Source of the DNA: Nitrosomonadales bacterium
GTDB taxonomy: Bacteria; Pseudomonadota; Gammaproteobacteria; Burkholderiales; Gallionellaceae
Assembly: GCA_016218415.1 (NCBI GenBank)
Contig: JACRED010000047.1
Location: 1-42,221, forward strand
Length of the DNA stretch: 42,221 nt
Direction: 5' to 3'
The translations under genes and the position numbers were made by a program. Shown piece by piece: positions 7,696-16,315 of this stretch (within the stretch, counting starts at the first letter, position 1; every line of letters starts with the position of its first letter). The notes under the pieces are model-generated. The model had not been told where the DNA came from, did not search any database, and worked only from the letters and a program-made list of their open reading frames with translations.

Positions 7696-8682
7696 TTATA
7701 AGGCGCGGTAAGGAATTGTTGAGCACGTTATTTCGACATTTTGTATGCCAAATGCTGCCATGCAATCTGCCGCGAACTGAGTCGCTTTCCTGCAATCTGC
7801 TGCAGGCCCAACAATAATCTGTTTCAGAGCTCCAGCATGTAGTCGTTTCCAGTCAAATTCCCTGTACTTCACCAATTCATATGAGCGGTATCTTTGTTTC
7901 ACCTCGGGTGGAGGTACATCGGCCCGATGTACCTGTAAAAAGCGGAATTCCATCTCATTTGTATAAGCCGCGTGCTTAAAAAATAGTGCAGCACGCAGCA
8001 CATGTACCGAGAGTAGGACCGACAGTTCCGTCATATAGGAGTTGATGGTTGTGCTATCCAGATTCCTGCCTCGTGGGAGCGAAATTAGGTCAAACATACT
8101 TTCAATCATCTGACGATGAATATTTTCAAGTACGGCATCCTTATAGTCGAGGTGGAATGTGCAGTTGCTTGGTATTGGCTCTCCATTCTCTTTCGTAAAG
8201 GCGCCTTCCAAGGCTTTGGCATCAAAGCCGAGCGCATATCCGCGCCCGTTGTCTGCATACGCCCTCCATTGCCCAAGATCATTGCCGTCAGTGCTGAACG
8301 AGCAGGCGAAATAATGGGCTGAACCTCGCATGCCGTTTTTGTGGAAGGCTGAAAAATTCTTGGCGAACACTCGACTTTCTGGCGGGCCTTGCTCTGCCTT
8401 GCTGTTCAAAATGTTGACCGCATGGGAAAAGCCATGACTCAGCTCGGAAGGGTCGTTGAGATTGAAGATGTCCGTCAACCAAAGTTGACCAGTCTCCAAT
8501 ATGCCTCTTAAGCCAGCATCATTTGTGTAGTGATAGATGAGCTTTGGCGGTTCTCGCGATTCCAAGCTTTCTAGGAATGACGAGACTATAGTCTTGGCTG
8601 CGACGTCAAACTTGGTTAGGCCATCCCGCATGTCTTGCGGTAAGTGATACAAAGGGAGCAGTCCAGAATATTCATTTGACAT
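7696..8682 (-). CDS. DUF2971 domain protein
   Basis: 328 residues. The DUF2971 signature is clear: IYHYTNDAGLRGILETGQLW, then NLNDPSE, then FACSFSTDGNDLGQWRAYAD and GYALGFD. The family is widespread in mobile and accessory DNA; I know of no settled biochemical function, though its H-Y-T and W-R-x-Y motifs suggest a nucleotide-handling fold. The coding sequence looks more A/T-rich than mutS next door, which hints at transfer. It starts 24 nt downstream of the mutS stop on the same strand and converges on ccdB. Confidence 0.8.
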   Translation of the reverse strand: MSNEYSGLLPLYHLPQDMRDGLTKFDVAAKTIVSSFLESLESREPPKLIYHYTNDAGLRGILETGQLWLTDIFNLNDPSELSHGFSHAVNILNSKAEQGPPESRVFAKNFSAFHKNGMRGSAHYFACSFSTDGNDLGQWRAYADNGRGYALGFDAKALEGAFTKENGEPIPSNCTFHLDYKDAVLENIHRQMIESMFDLISLPRGRNLDSTTINSYMTELSVLLSVHVLRAALFFKHAAYTNEMEFRFLQVHRADVPPPEVKQRYRSYELVKYREFDWKRLHAGALKQIIVGPAADCRKATQFAADCMAAFGIQNVEITCSTIPYRAL

Positions 8683-8706
8683 GGCAAGCCTCTTTTGTTG
8701 CTGAAC

Positions 8707-11349
8707 CTACACCAACTTCTTCAACTGATACATCCTCTCCAGCGCTTCCTTCGGACTCATCTCATCCGGCTGCAGGTCGCGCAGTGCCGACACCAGCGGA
8801 TGCTCTTCCGGTTCCTCCTGCACAGCAGGCCGCTGGTTGAACAAATCGCCCTGCGGATTTTGCGCGGCGCTGTTTTGTTCCAGCTTCACCAGTTGTTTCT
8901 TCGCACTGCGAATGACGCTGTTCGGCACGCCGGCGAGTGCGGCGACTTGCAGGCCGTAGCTCTGGCTGGCAGCGCCTTCGTTGACCGAGTGCAGGAACAC
9001 GATGCTGTGCTGGTGTTCGATGGCGGCGAGGTGGACGTTGGCGAGTTGCTTGAATTCTTCGGCCAGCCGCGTGAGTTCGAAATAGTGCGTAGCGAACAGG
9101 GTGTAGCTGCGGTTGATCTCCAGCAGGTGGCGCGCGATGGCGTAAGCGAGGGCGAGGCCGTCGAAAGTGGAGGTGCCGCGCCCGATCTCGTCCACCAGCA
9201 CCAGACTTCTGTCGGTGGCGTTGTGCAGGATGTTGGCGGCCTCGGTCATCTCAACCATGAAGGTGGAACGCCCGCTGGCGAGGTCGTCCGATGCGCCGAT
9301 GCGCGTGAAGATCTGGTCGATCTCGCCCAGCACTACCGCTTGCGCGGGTACGAAGCAGCCGACGTGGGCTAATAGCGCGATGATGGCGACCTGGCGCATG
9401 TAGGTGGATTTACCGCCCATGTTGGGGCCGGTGATCAGCAGCGTGCGGCGCGCATCATTCAGCGCGGTGTCGTTGGGCGTGAACTGATCGACTTGCGCTT
9501 CCACCACCGGATGGCGGCCTTTGCTGATGCTGATCTGCGCATCGTCGGAAAATTGCGGCGCGCTGAAATTCAGCGTGGCGGCACGTTCGGCGAAGGTGGC
9601 GAGCACGTCCAGTTCGGCGATGGCGGCGGCGATACGTTGTAGTTGCGGGATGAACGGCGCGAGCTGGTCGAGCAGTTGTTCGTAGAGGAACTTCTCTCGC
9701 GCCAGCGCGCGGTCGTTGGCGGACAGCGCCTTGTCCTCGAAGGCTTTGAGTTCAGGCGTGATGTAGCGTTCGGCGTTCTTCAGCGTCTGGCGGCGGCGGT
9801 AGTCATCCGGCACGTTGGCGCTCTGCGCGTGCGTCACCTCGATGTAGAAGCCGTGCACGCGGTTGTATTCCACCTTCAGCGTGGCGATGCCGGTGCGCGC
9901 CCGTTCGCGCGCTTCCAGTGCCAGCAGGAAATCGCCGCAGTTGGTCTGGATGCCGCGCAGTTCGTCCAGCTCCGCATCGTGGCCGTCGGCGATCACACCG
10001 CCTTCTCTGAGGACGGAGGAGGGCTCGGGCTTGATGGTCTTTTGCAGCAGTTCGACCAGCGTGGGCTCGGCTTGCAGCGCATCGGCCAGCGTGTGCAGCA
10101 AGTTTGACGCTTCTACCCTCTCCCCAGCCCTGATGGAACTACTAGCCATTCGACTAGGCTGTCCAACACCGACAGCCAAGTCGCTGGTTATCTCACTTAA
10201 AGGGCGAGGGAGCATGATTGCGTGCAGTTGCGGCAAGGTCAGCAGCGTGTCGCGCAGGCCGGAGAGGTCGCGCGGTCTGGCGCTGCGCAGGGCGATGCGC
10301 GCGGTGATGCGTTCGACGTCCACGCAGGGTTTGAGCTGGTCGTGGACTGTATGGTGCAAGTCGCTCAGTTGTTCGACGGCCAGCAGTCTTGCACCCAGCA
10401 CCGCCCGATCACGCAGCGGATGATGCAGCCAGTTTGCCAGCAAGCGGCTGCCCATGTTGGTGGCGCAGGTGTCGAGCAGCGACAGCAGCGTGGGTGCGGG
10501 TTCGCCGCGCAAAGTCTGGGTGATCTCCAGGTTGCGTCGTGTCGCCGCATCCATGCGTACATACCTGTTCGCGCTGTACACCTGCATGCTGCGGATGTGT
10601 GCGATGCCCTGCCCTTGCGTGAGTCTGGCGTAGCCGAGCAACGCGCCTGCGGCTTCCAGTCCCACCGTGAAATCGTCGCAGCCGAATCCGGCAAGGTCGA
10701 GCGTGGCAAATTGCTGGCACAGCGCACGGCGCGCGGTCTCCAGTTCAAAATGCCAATCGGGTAATGATTTCTGTGCGGCGTTGATGCTTGCCGGCAGCGC
10801 AGCGTTTTCGGCATGCAATATCTCGGAAGGTTGCAGGCGTTCCAGTTCGGCGGCGAGGTTGTCGGTGGCACTCTCGCACACGAAGAATTGGCCTGAGGCC
10901 AAGTTCAACCATGCCAGGCCCAGCTTGCCACTGCGCTGGTGCAGCGCGAGCAGCAGGTTGTCGCGCTTCTCATCCAACAATGCGGAATCGGTGACGGTAC
11001 CGGGCGTGACGATGCGCACCACCTTGCGCTCGACCGGGCCTTTGCTGGTGGCGGGATCGCCGATCTGTTCGCAGATCGCGACCGACTCCCCCATCTTCAC
11101 CAGCCGCGCGAGGTATTGCTCGGCGGCGTGATACGGCACGCCCGCCATCTTGATCGGGTTGCCGCCGGATGCGCCGCGCTGCGTCAGCGTGATGTCGAGC
11201 AGCTTGGCCGCGCGTTCGGCGTCCTGATGGAACAGCTCGTAAAAATCGCCCATGCGGTAGAACAGCAGCATGTCGGGATGCTCGGCCTTGATGCGCAGGT
11301 ATTGCTGCATCATTGGCGTATTAGTTAACTCTTTGTTTTCTTTATTCAC
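8707..11349 (-). CDS. mutS: DNA mismatch repair ATPase MutS
   Basis: 880 residues, about 27 more than E. coli MutS (853). The mismatch-wedge F-Y-E motif is at 36-38 (GDFYELF). Walker [10 protein letters not shown] is at 641-649, followed by the signature helix and [15 protein letters not shown]. The start is GTG at 11349 ([17 protein letters not shown]), which matches the usual short head before PMMQQYLR; no clear Shine-Dalgarno is present. About 32 residues (380-412) derive from a palindromic insertion (see 10116-10211). The gene is preceded, 13 nt away, by the stop codon of the integrase of an integrated element on the same strand, so its native promoter has probably been displaced. Confidence 0.97.
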   Translation of the reverse strand: MNKENKELTNTPMMQQYLRIKAEHPDMLLFYRMGDFYELFHQDAERAAKLLDITLTQRGASGGNPIKMAGVPYHAAEQYLARLVKMGESVAICEQIGDPATSKGPVERKVVRIVTPGTVTDSALLDEKRDNLLLALHQRSGKLGLAWLNLASGQFFVCESATDNLAAELERLQPSEILHAENAALPASINAAQKSLPDWHFELETARRALCQQFATLDLAGFGCDDFTVGLEAAGALLGYARLTQGQGIAHIRSMQVYSANRYVRMDAATRRNLEITQTLRGEPAPTLLSLLDTCATNMGSRLLANWLHHPLRDRAVLGARLLAVEQLSDLHHTVHDQLKPCVDVERITARIALRSARPRDLSGLRDTLLTLPQLHAIMLPRPLSEITSDLAVGVGQPSRMASSSIRAGERVEASNLLHTLADALQAEPTLVELLQKTIKPEPSSVLREGGVIADGHDAELDELRGIQTNCGDFLLALEARERARTGIATLKVEYNRVHGFYIEVTHAQSANVPDDYRRRQTLKNAERYITPELKAFEDKALSANDRALAREKFLYEQLLDQLAPFIPQLQRIAAAIAELDVLATFAERAATLNFSAPQFSDDAQISISKGRHPVVEAQVDQFTPNDTALNDARRTLLITGPNMGGKSTYMRQVAIIALLAHVGCFVPAQAVVLGEIDQIFTRIGASDDLASGRSTFMVEMTEAANILHNATDRSLVLVDEIGRGTSTFDGLALAYAIARHLLEINRSYTLFATHYFELTRLAEEFKQLANVHLAAIEHQHSIVFLHSVNEGAASQSYGLQVAALAGVPNSVIRSAKKQLVKLEQNSAAQNPQGDLFNQRPAVQEEPEEHPLVSALRDLQPDEMSPKEALERMYQLKKLV
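10116..10211. repeat. REP/MITE-like palindromic insertion inside mutS
   Basis: About 96 bp with inverted ends (ccctctcccc at the left, agggcgaggga at the right) and inner short dyads, one being CTGTC/GACAG. It lies in mutS and encodes the Ser/Arg-rich stretch [20 protein letters not shown] and flanks, which has no counterpart I know in MutS. The size is 32 codons, so the frame is preserved and MutS is longer than usual by about the same amount. Confidence 0.6.
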
Positions 11350-11362
11350 TTTGTCTAATTGT

Positions 11363-12346
11363 CTAACGACTGTCTAATATTCTTGCCAGTTTCGGCCCGT
11401 CAGCCTGCGGAGTTTCACGCAGGCGGATGTATCGGTCAGTCATGGCTTCGCTGGTGTGCCCTGCCAGCGTCTGAGGGTTGAATCCCTGCTGTTTCGCATC
11501 TGTAAGCGACTTGGCGCGCAGGTCGTGAATGTGGACATCCTTGACACCTGCTTTCTCGCAAGCTTTGTTCCACTGGATTTTGGTGGTGGAGTAATCCGGT
11601 GTTTTGCCGCGCCGGTTGTGTAGCAAGGTAAGAGCGCGCAAATTGCCATTCAGGGTACGCGCACGCTCTACAACTTCGCGAAGATCAGACGACCAGCACA
11701 CCAGCAAACGCGCCCCTGTTTTCTGCTGCGAAAATGCAATGCCGTCTTGATTGATGTCTGCATGACGGATGCTGAGTACATCGCCAATGCGCTGCCCGGT
11801 AAGGTAGAGCAAATCCATGATGACTTGCAATCTCGGCGGGGCGGCAGAATAAATAGCGGCGTACTCTGCATCGGTTATGTACCGGGTGCGCTTGGCTTCA
11901 TCGTGTCGCTTGATCCCAACGCATGGGTTGGACTCGCACAGTTGCCATTCGACTGCGTACTGAAACACGATGCGCAACACAGACAACACGCGGTTTGCCA
12001 TGTTTGGCGTTTCCGACAGGTGCATTTTGATGGCTGCCACATGCTTTGACTTCACCTGTTCCGGGCTGAATTCGGCCATAACCTTTTTCAGCTTCTCGCC
12101 AGCAATGCGATATTGCGCCTGTGTGTTTGGAGCAAGATTTTTGGAGTGATGCGCCAGTACGCGCTCGATCAGTTCCGGCATTGTGCCGCTGCCATGTGTT
12201 TGCGTGCGCCTTGCATACTCTGCCAACGCCTCGGGAAGCGTGGCCGCGAGTTTTTCCCATTTGCCGCGCTTAACCAGCCAAAATGCACCATGCTTGTGAT
12301 AGACACAAGGCGGCAAGTGTTTGTCTGTTACGCGGCGGCGGCTCAT
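11363..12346 (-). CDS. Tyrosine recombinase / phage integrase
   Basis: 327 residues. An N-terminal arm-binding part (1-55) is followed by a SAM-like core-binding domain (about 56-140) and the catalytic domain. Catalytic residues are visible: R186 (GQRIGD), K209, H274-x-x-R277 (HDLR), H297 (LAGH) and Y306 (DRYIRL). The last codons lie on the attachment core: integrated, the protein ends I-L-D-S-R; in the excised circle the predicted sequence would end I-L-D-S. Its start overlaps the DUF4224 stop by 4 nt (ATGA). Its stop lies 13 nt before the mutS GTG. Confidence 0.95.
   Translation of the reverse strand: MSRRRVTDKHLPPCVYHKHGAFWLVKRGKWEKLAATLPEALAEYARRTQTHGSGTMPELIERVLAHHSKNLAPNTQAQYRIAGEKLKKVMAEFSPEQVKSKHVAAIKMHLSETPNMANRVLSVLRIVFQYAVEWQLCESNPCVGIKRHDEAKRTRYITDAEYAAIYSAAPPRLQVIMDLLYLTGQRIGDVLSIRHADINQDGIAFSQQKTGARLLVCWSSDLREVVERARTLNGNLRALTLLHNRRGKTPDYSTTKIQWNKACEKAGVKDVHIHDLRAKSLTDAKQQGFNPQTLAGHTSEAMTDRYIRLRETPQADGPKLARILDSR
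11370..11380. other. Attachment site core, mutS side (attL)
   Basis: ctgtctaatat, identical to 17704-17714. It is followed leftwards by two more GTCTAA copies (starting at 11353 and 11361), which may be recombinase contact sites. It overlaps the end of the integrase gene and is about 20 bp from the mutS start. Confidence 0.7.
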
Positions 12347-12549
12347 GTCAGGTGGAGTTGTGGTTCACTGGGTTCAATTTTAGCATTAGACGCTCCGAGC
12401 ATCGCTTCGACACATACGCGCATAACAACCAGCGAGTTATCGCGGCGGCGCTTGTATGGAATCCCGATAGTGTCCAGCTCACGCGCCTGTGCATTGCGTT
12501 GAGTGCGCCCGGTCAATTCGGCAATTTCATTTTGTGTCAGGAACATCAT
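12343..12549 (-). CDS. DUF4224-like small protein, candidate excisionase
   Basis: 68 residues: MMFLTQNEIAELTGRTQRNA and a segment ending ARELDTIGIPYKRRRD. It reads as a small MerR-like or excisionase winged helix that recognises DNA, matching the DUF4224 family often found directly before phage integrases. The start has two adjacent ATGs; AAAGG lies upstream. The stop overlaps the integrase start, so translation is coupled. A role as recombination directionality factor is inferred from position and fold. Confidence 0.7.
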   Translation of the reverse strand: MMFLTQNEIAELTGRTQRNAQARELDTIGIPYKRRRDNSLVVMRVCVEAMLGASNAKIEPSEPQLHLT

Positions 12550-12562
12550 TGTGCGGCCTTTG

Positions 12563-12754
12563 CTACCTCACTATGCCGGGCTTGATGCGACGAGCTGCCC
12601 GTTTGTGTTTTAAGCGACCCTGATAGCGACTGGTCGGTTTATACGCCGGATTTGCCATGCGGATGCGCTTGCGGATTTTGTTCAGTGTGAGTGAAACATT
12701 CACGCTCATATCAGTGCTGAACATATAGGGAGAAACATCTGGCTTTTGCCTCAT
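12563..12754 (-). CDS. Small basic protein, unknown
   Basis: 63 residues, strongly basic (RKRIRMANPAYKPTSRYQGR). No family is recognised and there is no membrane segment. Coding status rests on its place in a tightly packed operon: its ATG overlaps the stop of the upstream regulator by 4 nt (ATGA), and it ends 13 nt before the DUF4224 start. A nucleic-acid-binding role is possible given its charge, but unproven. Confidence 0.55.
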   Translation of the reverse strand: MRQKPDVSPYMFSTDMSVNVSLTLNKIRKRIRMANPAYKPTSRYQGRLKHKRAARRIKPGIVR

Positions 12755-13431
12755 GCCGTTTTCTCCATCGGCTCGGCTTGATCCGATTTCTTGAACGGCA
12801 CAATCCGCGCTGTCGCCATTTTCTCCACCAGCTCGGACAGCCTGTCATGCATAGAATACAGTTCGTCCACTACGCCTTGGGACAGGAACATCTGGCGCAG
12901 TTTGGTGTTTTCTTCTTGCGCCTCTTCAAGCGCTTTTTGCAGGTGATTTACTTCCCTTTGCAGCCGTGTAGCCTCTGTGCCTTGCCATGAAATCCATTCG
13001 AGTTGTTCCGGTGTGTATTCGCACTTTCCAACATTGGGCGAAACCAGTTTCCCTTCTGCGCTGATGAACCATCCGTTCCATTTTTCGTGGCTCATTCTGG
13101 CAAACAGGTTCTCAGACAGAATGCGCAACAGCTCATAGGCCATGAAGGGGATTTCACAATAACCTCCTTCCCACCTGCGCAACGTTCTCTCGTTGATGCG
13201 CAAATAAGCTGCGCACTGCCCGGCATTCATCTGGAGCTGCAAGCGCCGGTAAATGAACATTTCCGGAGTCACATTTTCGCGTTGCGACTGGATAACGAAT
13301 TGAGGGTGATGGCCCGAGAAAGCGCCGTCGATTGCGCTGCTCTTCGATTCAATTGCCTGCATCCAGTACGCCCAGGCAGTTTTCTCGCTGGCCTGTTTGC
13401 GCATTTTGGATTGTCTGGTAGTATTTCTCAC
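12751..13431 (-). CDS. DUF3653-like phage regulatory protein with coiled coil
   Basis: 226 residues, GTG start at 13431 (ATG at 13404 also possible). Residues about 55-105 (RLQLQMNAGQCAAYLRINER, then TLRRWEGG) form a helix-turn-helix of the type in DUF3653 proteins of filamentous and other phages. Residues about 150-200 form a coiled coil (LQREVNHLQKALEEAQEENT), suggesting a dimer. It probably binds element DNA as a regulator. It lies downstream of the ssDNA-binding gene in the same operon. Confidence 0.7.
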   Translation of the reverse strand: MRNTTRQSKMRKQASEKTAWAYWMQAIESKSSAIDGAFSGHHPQFVIQSQRENVTPEMFIYRRLQLQMNAGQCAAYLRINERTLRRWEGGYCEIPFMAYELLRILSENLFARMSHEKWNGWFISAEGKLVSPNVGKCEYTPEQLEWISWQGTEATRLQREVNHLQKALEEAQEENTKLRQMFLSQGVVDELYSMHDRLSELVEKMATARIVPFKKSDQAEPMEKTA

Positions 13432-13495
13432 ATGCCTGCCCTATCTCGGTTGGCTGTGGCCGGAATGCTGCGAACACTCCGACCAGTTTTCACGA

Positions 13496-13801
13496 TTAAG
13501 CTGCCTCGAAAATCTTCACTGGTTTTACAAGCTGTGCGCTGATTACGGTCAGTGTCGGCTTGTTGTCTGCACCGGGGCGCGAACGGGTGTCAATGCGATA
13601 CAACGCGGGTGCGCCGTTCTTCTTGACCACATCAAACACCGCATCATTCACGGTCGTTTTAATCGGCTTGAATCCCACCGATGTTTCGGTATCCTCGCGA
13701 TAGTCGCTTACGTATTGAAGCGTTACGCCCTTGCGAAGCTCCCCTGTTTTTTCATCGGTGAATTCCCACTTGTCGGCGGAGATAATCAGTACGGTTTCCA
13801 T
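13496..13801 (-). CDS. Inovirus-type single-stranded DNA-binding protein
   Basis: 101 residues from METVLIISADKWEFTDEKTG, with AAAGGAAT upstream of the ATG. Size, OB-like beta-rich pattern and position directly after the replication gene match gene V-type ssDNA-binding proteins of filamentous phages. These coat the single strand made in rolling-circle replication and repress translation of phage genes. A longer frame to 13930 overlaps the replication gene and is not favoured. Family assignment rests on context more than sequence. Confidence 0.7.
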   Translation of the reverse strand: METVLIISADKWEFTDEKTGELRKGVTLQYVSDYREDTETSVGFKPIKTTVNDAVFDVVKKNGAPALYRIDTRSRPGADNKPTLTVISAQLVKPVKIFEAA

Positions 13802-13817
13802 CTTGATTCCTTTCTTG

Positions 13818-15014
13818 TTAAGCAGCCATTGCTGCCGGTTGGTAGAAGCCGCGCTCGATAATGAACGCGGGTTTTTCGCGAACCTGAGCCGTGCATAAGC
13901 GCGAATCGGTGCGAAGGGGTGCAAAGTCAACGGGCAATGCGCCCTGACTCCGAATGAGTTTCACGTCCGTGCCATTCCATGAAACGGCAGCATCAACGAG
14001 TAATTTTCTGTTGCGGTAAAAAACGGTTTTTGCATACTGCTTGCGGCATTCAGTTTCGCCATGTGTGGCAAGCTGATACCAGAAGCCATGCAGGCGGCCT
14101 GCTGTAACCAATCCATAGAAATCGGTCAATCGTTGCAACACAACTTTGCTGTTTCTAACGGTTTGCATGGCTTCATTGCCTTCGCGCAATAACCGCTTTA
14201 TTTCTCTATCGTGCAAGCCGATCAGGTATTCGTCAGTTACCTCGCGCACCAGTGGTTTATGTCCAAAGTCAGTATCAAATTTGTCGGCATGAATTTCTAC
14301 CTCAACACGTAATCGGTTATTTGCCAGGCGTTGCAGTGCTGCAATCTTGCGCCTTACCCATTCCTGATTTTTGCTCGCTGGAGTCAGCGGGTTTTGTGAG
14401 CGCCAGTTTGTGAAAAATCGTTTCATGCGGTAGTTGTCGTGTTTCGCGAATTCCAGCCCCTTGTGATACAGCTTGACCGTGGTTGTTGATCCGGGGAAAT
14501 AAACGGCATGGTCTCCATACTTGCTGGCCTTCCTGCGTGGAAATTGAATCGTGTAGATGCCCTCGAAAAACTCCTGTATCGCCGTAAACGGCAGGGCGTA
14601 TATTTCTGCCCAATCCACCCGGCGTACCCACCATCTGGCAGCAGGCGGAAAGGACACACCCAGCATGTCCCCGATACGGTCCAGCAGCCTCTGGCATGTA
14701 TCCTGAAAATCCACCGGATTTCCGTAGATGTTCTGGCCGTTCATAACCTTCGCGGCTGAGCATTCGATCACCACATAGGGCGGGCAAGGGTGCAGCTCCG
14801 GCTTGTTGTTCTTATTCAAAACGTAATCCTCTCGCATTGGCTTGACGCTGATTCGCGAATCCCACGAACCTTCCAAGTCGCCTTTGGTGATCTCGTAGAG
14901 AATTTCTCCACTCAGGCAATCCACCTGCTGCCATTTTCTCGACTGCTGTTCGATCTTTCGCACCATTTTTTCGCCCAAAGCAGGTGATTTCAGCTTTACC
15001 GTATCAATGCCCAA
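13818..15014 (-). CDS. Filamentous-phage replication initiator (gpII/gpX family)
   Basis: 398 residues; TTG start at 15014 because no ATG or GTG occurs before the upstream stop, and the head IDTVKLKSPALGEKMV is the family's usual beginning (M/T-x-IDTV-x-L-x-S). The middle (WWVRRVDWAEIYALP) and the segment NRLRVEVEIHADKFDTDFG match Phage_CRI/Phage_X proteins, which nick the plus strand and begin rolling-circle replication. It is followed 16 nt later by the ssDNA-binding gene. Inverted repeats directly upstream could couple its translation to repression by that protein. Confidence 0.88.
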   Translation of the reverse strand: MGIDTVKLKSPALGEKMVRKIEQQSRKWQQVDCLSGEILYEITKGDLEGSWDSRISVKPMREDYVLNKNNKPELHPCPPYVVIECSAAKVMNGQNIYGNPVDFQDTCQRLLDRIGDMLGVSFPPAARWWVRRVDWAEIYALPFTAIQEFFEGIYTIQFPRRKASKYGDHAVYFPGSTTTVKLYHKGLEFAKHDNYRMKRFFTNWRSQNPLTPASKNQEWVRRKIAALQRLANNRLRVEVEIHADKFDTDFGHKPLVREVTDEYLIGLHDREIKRLLREGNEAMQTVRNSKVVLQRLTDFYGLVTAGRLHGFWYQLATHGETECRKQYAKTVFYRNRKLLVDAAVSWNGTDVKLIRSQGALPVDFAPLRTDSRLCTAQVREKPAFIIERGFYQPAAMAA

Positions 15015-15353
15015 GAGTGCCCCCCGCTTTTGGGGGTGTTGTCCCTAAATCGGGACTCTCAGGCGGTGCTACTACGCTCGCCACAAAAAAAGGGGGGCGA
15101 AAGCGGCGTGCAAAAAAAAGCCCTGCCGGGTGGGGAGGCACCCAAGGCAGGGCTGTAAAAACCATCGCAGGGGCGCACAGCGCGCAGCGCAGCCGGGTTC
15201 CCTCGCCCCCCACGCGATGAAGCCGCGCGGGTACCCCCCTCGGCGCGCTGTCGCGCCCGTCTGGGAACGGGCTACGGCGCGCAACGGGCGCATGGCTTGC
15301 AGAAGGAAAGCTGCGATCCGCGCACAGCTCGGCGAGTACCTCGCGAATATGCT
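15015..15353. other. Structured GC-rich non-coding region, candidate replication origin
   Basis: About 340 bp upstream of the replication gene with no convincing gene. It holds consecutive hairpins: CCCCC/GGGGG at 15021-15036, GTCCC/GGGAC at 15041-15056, a strong terminator-like hairpin at 15112-15154, GGCGCG/CGCGCC at 15242-15257 and GCCCGT/ACGGGC at 15255-15272 (the last two overlap and are mutually exclusive). Filamentous phages keep their origin and packaging signal in a hairpin-rich intergenic region, so this is the likely place. No specific nick site is identified. Confidence 0.6.
15112..15154 (-). terminator. Rho-independent terminator upstream of the replication gene
   Basis: Read on the minus strand: AGCCCTGCC, TT bulge, GGGTG, a short loop, CACCC, GGCAGGGCT and then T8. 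The outer stem is perfect over 9 bp and the inner over 5 bp. It ends the transcript from the two upstream regulators (15354-16221) and implies a separate promoter for the replication gene, or attenuation. Confidence 0.85.
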
Positions 15354-15578
15354 TCACGCTCCACCCTCCCCGAGGGTTACTACGGCACAAATGCAGCGCG
15401 TAGCGTTGGAGAGTCGCTGGGAACGCTTCAATGCTTCGCGGTAACGTGAATAGGGACGTGCGAAGCATGGCAGGATGCTGGCGTTATTCCAGCGCATCCC
15501 GGTGCGTTTTGCTTCGTTCTTGAGGGCGGGTGATTCCGAATAGAAATCACCCGTTTCGACGTTGAAAACGGCGAACAT
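15354..15578 (-). CDS. Small protein, unknown
   Basis: 74 residues from MFAVFNVETGDFYSESPALK. The ATG at 15578 is chosen because it begins 4 nt after the upstream regulator's stop and GGAAT precedes it. The middle (RPYSRYREALKRSQRLSNAT) is basic and helical. No family is recognised. It is the last gene before the terminator at 15112-15154. Confidence 0.55.
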   Translation of the reverse strand: MFAVFNVETGDFYSESPALKNEAKRTGMRWNNASILPCFARPYSRYREALKRSQRLSNATRCICAVVTLGEGGA

Positions 15579-15582
15579 GGCT

Positions 15583-16221
15583 TTATTCCGCCGCTTCTTT
15601 GCTGGATTCCAGATTAGTATTCGAGACGATGCTGAGTGCTTCGGCAAACCGAATCGAAAGCACGTCAGAAATAGTTTCGGCCTCTCGCGGTGCCTTCAGA
15701 AGGGCTTCCGAAGGCGCGCCGAATGGGCAGTTGTCAAATAGCGTGGCGTAGAGTACGCCAACTTCGGCAAGCACAGGAATGGCTTTGTCGCGAGCCTCTT
15801 CGGTTGCCTCATCGTAGAGGTCGAAAAATCCGCTTCCTGCTTTTTCCTGAACATCACTCAACAACTCGGCCAACAGGTGACGGATACGATCTTGAATTGC
15901 ACCGCGCTGACTGTGAGTGAGGCTATCGCATACAACTACAGCATCACGCACTACACGCACTTGATCGCCCGGTTGGGGGTCGTTGGCGGCTTCTGGCATG
16001 TCGGTGAAGATGTGCCCCTGCTCCTCATAGAAATCCTTGAGGCAACGTAACGTTTTCGACGGTAAGTTGCGCGAGCCTGATTCAAACTCGGATAGGTAGG
16101 TTTTAGTGAAAGTGATTTCTGGGAACTGAGCTTTGATCCCGGATACAACGACAGGCTGTTGCAGGCTTAGGTTTTCCCGCGCCTCGATTGATTGCTCGGG
16201 GGTAAGAATTGCTGGTTTCAT
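15583..16221 (-). CDS. HTH-type regulator with C-terminal helical domain
   Basis: 212 residues. Residues about 15-70 (GIKAQFPEITFTKTYLSEFE followed by SGSRNLPSKTLRCLKDFY) look like an XRE-type helix-turn-helix. The remaining 130 residues are helical and acidic, without a known domain. GGAGATC precedes the ATG at 16221. Upstream lies a nested inverted repeat (16236-16273), a good operator candidate. It could be a second regulator or antirepressor opposite the CI-like protein at 16316. Confidence 0.65.
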   Translation of the reverse strand: MKPAILTPEQSIEARENLSLQQPVVVSGIKAQFPEITFTKTYLSEFESGSRNLPSKTLRCLKDFYEEQGHIFTDMPEAANDPQPGDQVRVVRDAVVVCDSLTHSQRGAIQDRIRHLLAELLSDVQEKAGSGFFDLYDEATEEARDKAIPVLAEVGVLYATLFDNCPFGAPSEALLKAPREAETISDVLSIRFAEALSIVSNTNLESSKEAAE

Positions 16222-16235
16222 GTTGATCTCCGTAG

Positions 16236-16273
16236 TAGTTGAAATGTGCTACGAATGAATCGTATTTCAACTA
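16236..16273. promoter_or_regulatory. Nested inverted repeat, probable operator
   Basis: TAGTTGAAAT (16236-16245) is perfectly inverted as ATTTCAACTA (16264-16273). Inside it, TACGA (16250-16254) pairs with TCGTA (16260-16264). The site lies 15 nt upstream of the regulator gene's ATG at 16221 in A/T-rich DNA between two regulator genes. Binding by either regulator is inferred. Confidence 0.7.
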
Positions 16274-16315
16274 ATTCAGAAAGTCAACATCTTTTCATTT
16301 AATTATTAATTGTGA

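Noticed and set aside
15004..15468. 154-residue minus-strand ORF upstream of the replication gene
   Set aside because: It overlaps the hairpin-rich region, the strong terminator and the replication gene start; composition is GC-driven and nothing resembles a known protein.
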